Assembly (NCBI GenBank): GCA_035771175.1
Contig: CM069601.1
Coordinates: 6,089,001 to 6,153,000, forward strand
Length of the DNA stretch: 64,000 bases
Direction: 5' to 3'
Origin: Paratinospora sagittata
Taxonomy: Eukaryota > Streptophyta > Magnoliopsida > Ranunculales > Menispermaceae
How positions within the stretch are numbered: the first letter of the stretch is position 1; each line of letters starts with the position of its first letter. Below, piece by piece: positions 12,482-23,345 of the stretch. The position numbers and the translations under genes were made by a program. The notes beneath the pieces are model-generated. The model saw nothing but the letters and a program-made list of their open reading frames with translations, had not been told where the DNA came from and did not search any database.

Positions 12482-13846
12482 TGATAGTTGCATATTTAGA
12501 TAGGTTATAGAGCATGTTTTAGGTGTGTTTTCGAACATTTTATGCATTAGTTTGATAGGTTTATGTTAGTTTTAATATATTTGTTAGCTTAGGATTAATT
12601 TGGTTTTTATTCATTATTTCAGTTCATTAGTTTATAATTTGATTTAATTTATGCTTTAGTGAATTATTAACTTACTTTGCTTTGTTTTGTAGGTGTTTGG
12701 ATGCATTAGTCATGGATTTGGATGATTAGAACATGTACAAGAAGTGGTAAAGGAGAAGAATGAAAAGCTCAAGCAGAAAAGAGGCAAAAATTGGCTAAAT
12801 CCACAAATCAGGCACAACAGTTGAGGTTCTGGGCCAGTGAAAATTGAGGCTCTGGGTGTCGCGGCGCTGACAAAAACATAATGGAGCACCGCGGCGCTAC
12901 TCAAGGCACTGGGCACCCCTGTTGCAATTTGGACGATTTTCTAAACTTTTAAGTATGTTTCGGGACGACTTATGGGGCATATAATATAACAAATTTTAGG
13001 GCTTTCCAAGAAGAACACACACGAGAGAATAGAACAAGATGGCTCGAAGACGAAGAACACGAAGATTCAACCTTCTAGGAAGAAGATTCAAGTTCCAAGT
13101 TTTAGAGTTTGATATTATGTTTACCTTAGAGTTTTTCTCCATGTTTTGTGTTTTGATCATTCAAAGTATGAACTAATCTATTGTTCTAGAGAGGAGATGG
13201 ATCCTAACCTGAACGTTATGGTTTAATTTTAGATTTAGCTTATTATTAATGAAATCTCCATAGTTTATTTATGATTCCATACACTTAATGCTTTTGGTTT
13301 GTTGGCCACAAATTGAATGAACCTAGACTTGGAAGACGACACTCGAGAGAGGGTTTGCTAGGTTGGATAAGGGGAATTATGACATGAAATAGTTGTAGAA
13401 TCGAGAGGTTTACAAGGTTTCATGAGGTTGTAGGAAAATCATAAAATTTAATGGGTTATTGAGAATTAGGGTTTTATCGAGAGATCGAATCCTGTTCTTG
13501 ACGATACGTTCTAATTCGGCACTCGAGAGAAGGAAATAGAGACGTGTGAATTTTGACCTATAGAGTAGGAAAATGATTTGATAATAAGCGTGTCTAAGTT
13601 ATATGATGGAAGGTTAGGTGAAGTCAAGTCTCTAGATATTCTCATATAACTTTGATATCTCTCATATTCATTCGTTTGATTTAAATTTTAATTATTGAAA
13701 CTCTACCATTTGATTAGCTAGATAAAGTTAGAAATTAGTGAAAACGGTAATTGGTAAAGTAAAATGCCCCTGTGGATACGATAACCTGACTCATTGTCTG
13801 TATATTATAACTTGATTGTCATGCGCTTGCGATAAATTCACGAACA
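12482..13846 (+). repeat. Athila 3' LTR
   Basis: Full-length 1365 bp copy, starting TGATAGTTGCATA and ending TTCACGAACA, followed at once by the TTGTT target duplication. It retains about 230 bp missing from the 5' LTR. Confidence 0.92.
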
Positions 13847-13851
13847 TTGTT

Positions 13852-14299
13852 TTCAAGCCATTTTCTATAGAAACGCACTTCTAGTAATAGAAACGCGTTT
13901 CTCTTATGACCATTTTGAAAAATACTATAAATATGAGACTTTGCTCATTCATTCTAACTTTTCAGAAAATCAAACACCTATTGAGCTTTTGTGTGTTCTT
14001 CAATTTTTCAAATCAAGCAAGTGTGTGTGGCAAGTTTTCTAAGTTCACTTGTATTTTTGAGAGAGATCGAAAGAGTTATACATCTTGCAAGTTTTTCTCT
14101 CCAATCTTTTGCTGGAAATCTCTTTGCTCACACTTATCTCTTTGAGAGATCATTTTTAACAGATTTCAAAGTTCCAAAGGTCTTACACTTGTGCACTTCA
14201 TCTAAATCAACTATCAAGTCAAGACTTAAACAAAAGAAACCTCCATTAGAGCTTGCACTTCCTTGTCATCATCATTGGCTTATTATTCAAAGGAGGTAT
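13852..14299. other. Host sequence right of Athila
   Basis: Continues the GAAAC..GTTTC palindrome locus and then a CT-rich stretch with overlapping frames of 79 and 142 codons (13906-14145, 13991-14419). The longer frame runs into the LTR-like block at 14300, which argues against a real gene. A TATAAATA-like motif (ctataaatatgag, about 13925) precedes it, so this may be the promoter/leader part of an old LTR; that is inference. Confidence 0.4.
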
Positions 14300-14765
14300 T
14301 GTCACACCCCGTTGAATCCGGAATCGTCTAACACTTGGACAAATATTTCACATTCCGCCAAACAGGATATGACAATAAGGGGTTTGCAACAGAAACATTG
14401 GCTCATTCATAACACATAATATATCGGAAACAAGATAACTTCATTGATTGATAAAAGGGGTTCAAAATATCATTATAAAGTTTTACAGGCGGTCTCCAAG
14501 AAACAAAATGAAAAGGACAAACCCCTACAAAAGAAATGGCCAATACCATAAAAAAGAAGGAAGCTACATATCAGCTCCTTGGTAAACAAGTCGGGACTGG
14601 TAAACACCCTCTGTACAGATTAACCCTAACCCAGCTTAGTTCCTTGAAAGATGAAACAACAGGGTGAGCTCGCAGCTCAGTGGATTAAGCAAAGTAAACA
14701 CAAAGTTTACAGTAAACAAATATAGTAGTGCATAGAATAATGCATTTCAAACCACATCAAGCAAT
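14300..14765 (-). repeat. Unassigned LTR end, cut by family T LTR
   Basis: Starts TGTCACACCCCGTTG, like an LTR terminus, and has the GGGTGAGCTCGCAGCTCAG motif (about 14661) often seen inside such LTRs. It stops where the family T LTR begins at 14766. It is therefore the truncated end of a related but distinct LTR. Confidence 0.5.
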
Positions 14766-16039
14766 TGTCACACCTCGCCCGGACGTGCCTAAACAGGCGG
14801 AACACTCACAGGCGGGGCGCAAATGCATTATAATAGTTACCGAGTGCGTAGGTACACAATTGAGTACAAATTTGATTTCATTAATTTCAGAATGTATTTT
14901 TGTACAAAATATAATTGAGGGAACATCCTCCCAAAATCTCCCTATAAATAAACAAGGGGTACAAAATGTGGGCTCAAAAACCTTCACCCAATCCACCCTA
15001 GTCTCTTGTAAAAATGGTTAACAACGAGGTGAGTTATTTCCTAGTGGGTAAAATAGTTCGTGAATACGACAATTAATAATCAAAAATCACATATGAGCAA
15101 CATAACATCATAAATAATACAGCATGTATGAATGCATGACACAGTCTCATAATGGTTCTGTGATCGTACATAGCCCCTGATTCACGTATTTGATCTCCAT
15201 TTCCAGGTAAACCCGGATTCACATTATACGTCCCTCTCCAGGGGAAACATCAAGAATAGTGAGCATTGCTCCAATAACTATTTTGTGGATCACAAACCAC
15301 TTACGTCCCTAGGTGGTTATGTATGATAACTATACATGAGCAGGTTCGGTCTTTACTAATATTAGACATGATTTGGCTACGTCTGGTGATTCTTATCAGG
15401 GTCACCACCACCACGTTCGTTGTTAAGATGTCCAGTATCACTTGTACAAGCAGATAACTTTCAAATAAGACCAACCAGACCAGTCTCCAGTCAAGAGGTG
15501 GGACACGAGGTCCGCTTAAATACCAATCTTCTAGAACAACAAGCTGCCTCCCGTTTACTATTCAAGGTTACTGAGGACAAGACTAAGTCTGGTTGAGTCA
15601 AATTGACCACTAATCCGGCTTAATAACAGTGTAATACGTGAACTCCAAATATACAGGCATAAGTATGACAGGTATGAACATTATACACAACAATGCAGTG
15701 TAAATGAATAATGGACATAATGATAAATGAATGAAAACTTTAATAAAATCATAAGACGCGCAAACCTATGTTTCGTTCCCCACCTTCAGATAAAACCTTT
15801 TTCCAGAACTGGTGCTTCTTCTTGAGCAGAACCGCCTTGCACCGCGAGGAAAGTCTCTAAGAGAGAGTCTCAAAAAGAGGAGAAAATCAGAAAGAGAGTG
15901 ATGAACCAACAAGGAGTAAGAGAGAAGAAAGTGTGAGCTGTGAAAATGGGGGGGGTTTCCTTTTATAGAAAAAGGAATGCTCGAACGTTCGGGCGGTGCC
16001 CGAATTTTTTATTTTTTTGTGTAATTTAGGGGTATTTCA
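14766..16039 (-). repeat. Family T 3' LTR (native minus)
   Basis: A 1274 bp copy of the LTR found at 807-2042. Its native 5' end (16039) is directly preceded, in minus-strand sense, by a polypurine tract and the end of a pol-like frame, which identifies it as a 3' LTR. No target duplication can be matched because the other end of the element is gone. Confidence 0.8.
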
Positions 16040-16271
16040 CTCTACCCCCTTTAAAAGAATTTCGCCCTCGAAATTTCAGTCCATGTAGTGGTGATTACTA
16101 TCTTCGGGAGATTTATCGCCTTCTTCATTGTTCGCAAGATCAGGGTATAGCTGGTAATATGGCGACCCTGCACCCTGGACCACCAACCCCGCAGGGAATG
16201 GCGTGCGGAATGCTGGGGCGGGACGTCCGGCGTAGGCATCTCCAACCACTCCTCAACTCTCGTGAGGTGGT
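16040..16271 (-). pseudogene. 3' internal stub of family T gypsy element
   Basis: Read on the minus strand, about 16076-16041 encodes KFRGRNSFKGGR, a peptide typical of the pol end of Tekay/Del-type chromoviruses, where the coding end overlaps the polypurine tract (AAAGGGGGTAGAG, about 16041-16053). The rest of the stub has no recognisable domain. The body of the element is missing; its place is taken by repeat G. Lineage assignment rests on this one short motif. Confidence 0.55.
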
Positions 16272-19117
16272 TGAGACCCTACGAGCCTTATCTCAAACAA
16301 CGACATAATATCAAAAGGTACTAAACAAAACTACCCACCGTATTAATCATCAAAGACAAGAGATAATCCATAAAAGTGAACCATAAATAAAATCATAATC
16401 CCTACAGTCCATTAAAATTGACATACACATAAAGTCCAAAATTGTGGGTACAAATAAAAACCGTCATATGCCCACATGGTCTATCTAAAAAGTCCCAACT
16501 CACTCATACTACAATGTGGTAAGTGTTATAATTACATAATCCAAAATATAATACTTCATAATTTAAAACATAGTTCAATCAAAATGCCTCTCAACTCACA
16601 TCGAGGCCTTGGATTCTCTCGCAGGCAAGGCCCTCAAGATATGACTACTCCTTTGCCCTTATTCGAGACAGAAGGACCTGAAAGAGGAAAATGAGGGTGA
16701 GCCAACGGTGCCCAGTGAATAGAATTCAAATATGCTATCAATACTCATTAATAAATGTCATGTATGCATGTCAATGTGTAGCATGATTAAAAGCTCATAA
16801 CATATAGATATCAAACATTTATAATAAGTTCGATGCAAGTAAAAGCTTATCAATCGGGATCCACATTCCACATGCATTGGGTTACTAGTGCACGTCTATT
16901 TCACCGTACCGTTGACCCCAATCATGTTTATTTGGGGTTACTAGTGCACGTCTATTTCACCGTGCCGTTGACCCCAATCATTTCCTTTCCTAAAACCCTC
17001 CTATAACAAGGTTAAGTCCCCCTATTAGCCAGATAGATGGGCCCAACCAAAGTCATAAGGTTTTCTCAAATCAATGCATCATTCAAAACATTAGAACACA
17101 TTCATGCTTTCAACATACAATATATATATAAGTGATATGATGACATAAAAGATATAATCATAAATGAGGTCTACTCACAACCAAGCCTCGCGAGAGTATT
17201 TAACCACACACGACCACCAAATCGAATCAACCCAATCAAGATCTTGAAACATTCATCAATATCCTACCATACATCAATTTCTATGCTCAATCACATAGAC
17301 ATTACACATCAACCCTAAATCAGCCCACATATAGACAATAGGCCTAAATCCCATCTAATCCCATCATTCAACTCAAATCACATGACTTAGGCCTCTAATG
17401 CATAGTTCTCATACATAAACCATTCTATTAATCAAAAATACTGATTTTCAATTCCTTAGGCATAAACATGCCAAAATTGGGTCACTTGATCACAAGTAGG
17501 CCTAACCCATGATATGGTCACAACCACCAAATCAGTAGCATAATCAACCCTAATCATGCTTAATTAAACATAAGTTGCGTCAATTCAATGATTCTAGGCC
17601 AAAAGCATCAAAAGCCCTAAAATATGAAATTTTCCATACTTAGGCCATATTGTCGATTTACACTAGGTCACCATGTTCAGCCATGTATATCACTGATTTT
17701 GCATCATGGGTTCATCAACAATGGCAACTAGGTCAACATAGTTGACATGCAAGCTATTTGGAACGGTCTAAGTTCATATACTAAATTTGGGTCTAATACA
17801 AGCAACCCTACCAATTCTTCATTTAATATTCTGTTCAGATGTATCAATCTACCAACAGAAATACGTAATCACAAAATCAACCGTACAGATTTAAGTATGT
17901 AAAGAAACAAACCTTCCGTCCAAATATCAGCCCAATCGAACGGTGGACCGACAAGATAAGAATCTTTGATGAACAAGTCTCTAATCAGATAATTTCTCCT
18001 TTCCTGCTGCAAATACTCAAACTCAGATGACTATATCACACAACATACTTATTTTATAAACATCTCAACCGATTCGAATGTAGAAATATCCGTTGTAAAC
18101 TACATACCAAAATTTGATATCCATCCAACGGTAGATTGAGGAGATCTATAAGTTCGAATGAAACGGCGCAAGAAATCTATACTTTCCGACCAGCTTTGTT
18201 TGAGAGGTTAGATCTCTTAGAAGAAACCTTTAATCAAAATCTGCACCGTTAATAATGCAGACATATCAGTTTTAAACTACATACCCAAATATTATATCCA
18301 TCCAACGGTAGATTGAGGAGATCTATAAGTTTAAGCGAAACGGCGTGAGAAATCCAAACTTTCTGACCAGCTTGGTTTGAGAGGTTAGATCTCTTAGAAG
18401 AAACCTCAAATCAAGATCTCCACCGTTTAGAGTACAGAACCATAAGCTACGAACTTTCTGACAAAATTTGAGCTTAATCGGACCATATATCCCTAAGATC
18501 CAACTCTTTGATGAAAACTTTGCAGAGATTTTCCTCCTGCAACCCCCTCTTTCTTTCTCTTATTCTTTCTAGCACTTGATTCCCTCCACTCACCTCACTT
18601 TCTAGCACTTCCTTGATTCCCTCCACTCACCTCACTTTCTAGCACATTCTTGGATTCCCTCCACTTACCTCACTTTCTATCACATTCTTGGAGAAGAGAA
18701 GTGGGCATGGGACACTTGTCCACTTTCATGCACCAACCTTCACATGTGTTGGTCTCATACTACCCATACCAACCACATGTACTTTAACCAATCTCATGCT
18801 TTCATGTATTTTAAATGTCCAATCCATTTAATACACCAAATTTTTATTCTCATTTATCCTTTTATTCAATCAATCCTAACCCATATCAATTCATGGTTTA
18901 ATGGACCCATGCATAAATAATAACATATGCATTATACTTTAATTTAACATGACCCATATACAATTTATAATACACATATTTATATACATTATCAAGCATC
19001 AACTATACAAACATTAAACAACCATCAAACAAACACCAACCATATCAAGGCAACACATAGAGTTTGGGCAAAGTGCAATTGGGTTATGGGCTAGATTAAA
19101 TAGTTTTCGGGGCGTCA
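16272..19117 (-). repeat. Repeat G, long LTR-like sequence
   Basis: A block of about 2.8 kb whose native start (19117, minus strand) is TGACGCCCCGAAAACT. A truncated inverted copy lies at 35795-37928. It has no coding potential. It contains a roughly 177 bp tandem duplication (units beginning agatctataag at 18142 and 18319), a GGGTGAGCC..CAGTGAATAG motif near 16694-16722, and a 50-60 bp direct repeat near 16873-16982 (gttactagtgcacgtc twice). Length and termini suggest a very long LTR of a gypsy element. The 16272 boundary is uncertain and no clear target duplication was found. Confidence 0.6.
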
Positions 19118-19182
19118 TAGGTATGGTCCCTGAATAATATTGTGGCCGGTGGAATCTTCAACATCATCAAACAATCACCGAA

Positions 19183-20814
19183 GTGGAAGATATTGAAGCT
19201 TCTTCGTCACTCGAGTCAGTAGAGTCTTCACCGGAGTTAAAGCCATTACCTGAGCATCTTTGCTATGCATTTTTGGGTGAGAAGTCTACTATGCCAGTCA
19301 TCATATCATCGACTTTGTCTAGTGTAGAGGAAGAGAAGCTATTACGCATCTTGAGAGAGTACAAGTCCTCTTTGGGGTGGTCCATAGCCGACATCAAGGG
19401 AATAAGCCCTTCCATTTGCATGCACAAGATCTTGATGGAGGATTGTTACAAGCCTTCCGTTGAGCATCAAAGAAGGCTAAATCCACCCATGAAAGAGGTT
19501 GTCAAAGCTGAGATTTTAAAGTGGCTCAAGGCGGGTATCATATATGCCATTTCATATAGTTTGTGGGTAAGTCCGATTCAAGTGGTGCCCAAGAAAGGTG
19601 GTATGACTGTAGTGATGAACGATAAGAATGAGCCAATTTCCACTAGGACAGTGACGGGCTGGAGAGTTTGCATAGACTACCGGAAGCTCAACAAGGCCAC
19701 AAGGAAGGACCACTTTCCTCTTCCTTTTATTGATAAGATGCTAGATCTGTTTGCGGGCTTCCATTACTATTGTTTCCTAGACGGGTATTCGGGGTATAAT
19801 CAGATAGCCATCACCCTGGAGGATCAAGACTACATTCACTTGCCCGTATGGTACTTTTGCTTTTCAGCGCATGCTGTTTGGATTATGTAATGCACCGGCG
19901 ACTTTTCAACGGTGCATGATGGCTATATTTTCTGATTTGATAGAGGACATCATGGAGGTTCTTATGGATGATTTTTCAGTATTTGGGTCCTCCTTTGATC
20001 ATTGTTTGCATAACCTCTCCGTTGTGTTGAAGAGGTATGAAGAAACCAACCTTGTACTTAATTGGGAAAAGTGTCACTTCATGGTGCATAAGGGCATTGT
20101 TCTTGGCCACCAGATTTCGTCTAAGGGCCTTGAGGTAAACAAGGCAAAGATTGTTACTATTAAAAAGCTTTCACACCCGAAGACTATTAAGGACATAATG
20201 AGTTTCTTGGGGCATGCGGGTTTCTATAGGAGATTCATCAAGGATTTTTTCAAGATTGCCAAACCTCTTTGCAACCTCCTCGAGAAAGAAACCCTATTTG
20301 TGTTTGATGAGCATTTTAGGGAAGCTTTTGAGTTGATCAAGAAAGCTTTGATATCAGCACTTATTATGGTGATACCAGATTGGAATGAACCGTTCAAGAT
20401 CATGTGTGATGCGAGCGACTATGTAGTGGGAACGGTTCTTGGGCAACGAAGAGAGAAGATGTTCCGGGCCATTTATTATTCGAGTAGGACACTTGATGGG
20501 CTCAGCAAAATTACATAACAACCGAAAATGAATTACTAGTAGTGGTCTTTGTTTGTGATAAGTTTAGATCCTACATCATTGGGTCTAAAGTGATAGTCTA
20601 TACCGACCATGGCGCCATCCGCTACTTGTTTGAGAAGAAGGATGCAAAGCCTCGGTTGATTAGATGGGTCCTCTTTCTTCAAGAGTTTGATATGGAGATT
20701 AGGGGCAAGAAAGGGAGTGAGAATGTAGTTGCGGATCACTTATCTCAGCTGCAACTAGATGAGCAAGATGATGGTGTGCATATTTTGGAGACATTTCCAG
20801 ATAAACAATTATAG
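19183..20814 (+). pseudogene. Athila-2 reverse transcriptase and RNase H
   Basis: RT blocks: WVSPIQVVPKKGGM (about 19565-19605), CIDYRKLNKATRKDHF (19669-19716), FLDGYSGYNQIAI (the family's FLDDYSG has become FLDGYSG, about 19774) and the catalytic-site motif LMDDFSVFG (about 19962). RNase H blocks: MCDASDYVVGTVLGQ (about 20402) and [16 protein letters not shown] (about 20596). Broken by a frameshift near 19830-19890 and a TAA near 20516. The D-to-G change in the FLDD block and the frameshifts make it inactive. Confidence 0.85.
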
Positions 20815-20866
20815 GGGCTATTGGCCAAACTTTCATGGTATGCTAATTATGTGAACTACTTGGCTA

Positions 20867-21206
20867 GTGGTGTCTTGCCTCCGGATCTATCATATGCAAG
20901 GAAGAAAAAGTTTATACATGATGTGCATTTCTGTTTTTGGGGATGAACCCTTGTTATTTAAGAGGTGCAATAATAAACTAATAAGGAGATGTATAATGGA
21001 GGAGGAAGTGCAATCAATTCTACATGATTTCCATTCGTCTCCATATGGTGGTCACTTTGGGGCTACAAGGACAACGACAAAGGTTCTTAAAAGTGGGTTC
21101 TATTGGCCTACATTGTTTCGAGATAGTTATGCATTTGTGAAGACGTGTGACCAATGCTAACGTCTTGGTACAATCTCTAGGCGACACGAGCTACCTTTGA
21201 CAAATT
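20867..21206 (+). pseudogene. Athila-2 integrase N-terminus
   Basis: The zinc-binding part is readable: HDFHSSPYGGHFGATRT (about 21026-21074) and [20 protein letters not shown] (about 21100-21160). A TAA follows at 21160. At about 21206 the sequence jumps to the motif aatggccaaaggttgaagc, which corresponds to about 10713 in Athila-1. Some 850 bp containing the D,D,E catalytic core is therefore deleted. Confidence 0.8.
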
Positions 21207-22044
21207 AATGGCCAAAGGTTGAAGCATTACTATGGCCGCGAGATGATTGCATGACTTTAGGGGATCCGTAATGGCAATGTGTCTGAAAGTCGGGCTGATA
21301 ACTTTAAACCAAGCGCTAGATGGGAGGCAACCCATCGGTTTTGAAGTTATATTTTAATTTTTAATTTTTTTGTATTTTAATTTTTTTTTAGTCATTGTAG
21401 TATAGATTTGACTTTCGTGCCTTTACAGATTTGTTTCCTTTGCCCTTTTTCAGGTTCTAATGCAAGTTTGGGGGTCTTTTTGAAGCATTGCGGAGAGACA
21501 AATGGCGCGCATCTTCACCCATTTGGGTTTGGGGGGTTTTCTAAACTTCTCTCTCTTATATGCCTCTGTTTTTCTTTATTTGTTTATATCATGCATTGAG
21601 GACAATGCTCGCTTTAAGTTTGGGGGGAGAGTTTTGAATTTGTCATATGGTACGTTAGTTGAGTATGCATTAGTTTAGGTTAGGAAGTCACACTTTTTTA
21701 CAATTTTGCGACTTACTTATGGAAGGTCAATGATAAGAAGACACTTTAGAGATATGAAACAATAGGAGCATGTAGAGAGTTACCTATATGTTTGTGTGCT
21801 TGATCAAAGTTTTGCTGGGATTGTTGGAGAGACTTAATCATTTGTACATGATTTTTTATCATTGGATTGAGATTGTTGGAAATGGACTTTTGCTTGCTAA
21901 GTCATATCTTAGATCTCTAGGGAGTCTAGAACAAGTTTGATCACCACTCGAGGTGAAATCCTAGTTAACGCACCATGAGGAAGATGATTTAGGCCATGCT
22001 TGAAAATGTTTGAGCCATATAGCCTACCTTACTTTTTATTGTAT
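21207..22044 (+). other. Athila-2 3' noncoding region
   Basis: Collinear with about 10713-11545 of Athila-1, including gatgggaggcaacccatc (about 21319) and the aagtttggggggagag stretch (about 21615). It ends abruptly at the copia LTR fragment. No gene. Confidence 0.7.
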
Positions 22045-22152
22045 GACATGTAATCAAGCAATTCTCAATATACAGAAAAATCTTTCTCCAATATTCATTG
22101 GTTCCTTTCTGTATCCTTTTCTTCAACCTTCCTCTCTGTATTCTTTTCTTCA
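22045..22152 (+). repeat. Copia 5' LTR remnant
   Basis: Matches the last 108 bp of the 3' LTR (from about 26968) and ends TTCTTTTCTTCA. The upstream half of the LTR is missing. Confidence 0.85.
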
Positions 22153-22165
22153 TGGTATCAGAGTC
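22153..22165 (+). other. Copia primer binding site
   Basis: TGGTATCAGAGTC directly follows the LTR. It is the standard site complementary to initiator methionine tRNA used by many plant copia elements. Confidence 0.9.
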
Positions 22166-22529
22166 AAACCGTGGGTTGAAGAAACTTTACTGCTATTGCA
22201 GCGTTTATATCACTGTGCGCGTTGCAGCGTTTATATCACTGTGCGCGTTACAGCAGAGAAGGGAAAGACCCGTTTTTCTGCTTTTTTTTTACCGTGAGTT
22301 GTTGCATTGCTATGTTACCGTGAGTTGTTGCAGTTACTGTGGGTTTCAGAAGTAGTTCCAGTGAAAGAAAAGAGAAGAAAGAAGGAAAAGTTGTTTATTA
22401 AAACAACTCTCAAAAGCATCATATCTTGTCTCATTAAAGGGGTGGTATTGATTTCAACCCCGATTTTTTTTTTTTTTATAAAAAAAAAAAAAAATTAATT
22501 CGATTGTTCTTGTTTCTATTCTGTCAAAA

Positions 22530-23345
22530 ATGGCCGAAATAGTTCCATCCAACACGGAAAGTTCTACTGTTTCGTTATCTTCTTCTTCTTCTGATGTCAA
22601 TTCGAATCAGCAATTATGCTCGGTTCAATTGAATGATGTTAATTATCTTTCTTGGTCGAGGGCAGTGACATTAGCTCTTGGTGGGAGATCACAGATTGAT
22701 TTTATCGATGGGAGCAATGTCGCTCCGGATGTCCAGTCTGCTCAATACAAGGCTTAGTTTGCCAATGATCAGATGGTCCAATCGTGATTGCTTAATACGA
22801 TGGAGCCACATATTGTTGAGATTTTCAGTTATTCCGACTTTGCTGCGGATTTATGGAGTGTCGTAAAAGAGTTTTATGGAAATCATAATAATTCTGCACG
22901 GGTGTTCCAACTCAAGAAGGATATTGCCTCTTTCCAACAAGAAGGTAAACCTTTTGTTCAATTTCTTGGTCGCATGAAGACCATGTGGAATGAGTTAGCG
23001 GTCTATCGACCACATACCACTGACTCGGCAATCTGGTTGAAAAGGGCTGAGGAAGACAAGATTTTCCAGTTGTTGGCAAATCTAACCCCAGATTATGAAG
23101 ATCTTTGTAGCCGCATTCTCATGAATTCTGAGTTGCCGACGTTTGCAACTGTTTGTGCTACTATCCAACGCGAAAAAACACGAAAAAAGGTTATGTCCGT
23201 AAAAATTAAATCAGATATATCTGACACACGAGCCTATATTTCCACTCAACGACGTCCAGATGACAGAGGGAACAAGGCTAGAAGGAATGAATTGAAGTGT
23301 AGCCATTGTAGCAACATTGGCCATATCGTGGATAGATGTTGGATT
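22530..23345 (+). pseudogene. Copia gag with two internal stops
   Basis: Gag starts at ATG 22530 with a Ser-rich leader and the NYLSWSRAVTLALGGR block (about 22637-22685). It is interrupted by TAG at 22755-22757 and TGA near 22786, then continues in the same frame with KKDIASFQQ (about 22915-22942) and a CCHC zinc knuckle, CSHCSNIGHIVDRC (about 23299-23340), complete with its Cys, His and Cys ligands. Just after the knuckle the reading frame shifts to that of pol. The zinc knuckle binds element RNA in virus-like particles. Confidence 0.85.

Larger units (their letters stand above)
4352..13846 (+). mobile_element. Athila-type Ty3-gypsy retrotransposon (mutated)
   Basis: A 9.5 kb element with two LTRs (4352-5470 and 12482-13846), a degenerate tRNA-Asp-like primer site, gag, protease, reverse transcriptase, RNase H and integrase in gypsy order, and a purine-rich tract before the 3' LTR. 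A perfect 5 bp target duplication, TTGTT, flanks it (4347-4351 and 13847-13851). The Gag and pol sequences resemble the Athila lineage. Coding capacity is lost through several frameshifts and in-frame stops. No env-like frame is visible in the 1.7 kb between integrase and the 3' LTR. The lineage call rests on recognition of Gag and of the primer site. Confidence 0.92.
19118..22044 (+). mobile_element. Second Athila element, internally deleted fragment
   Basis: Carries RT, RNase H and the start of integrase, then jumps directly to the post-integrase region, and is cut at about 22044 by a copia element. No LTR is present. It is not a duplicate of the element at 4352-13846: the protein-level similarity is clear but there are many substitutions. 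Its left edge next to repeat G is approximate. Confidence 0.82.

Noticed and set aside
13991..14419. 142-codon plus-strand frame
   Set aside because: It runs from unique DNA into an LTR terminus at 14300 and has no recognisable similarity.
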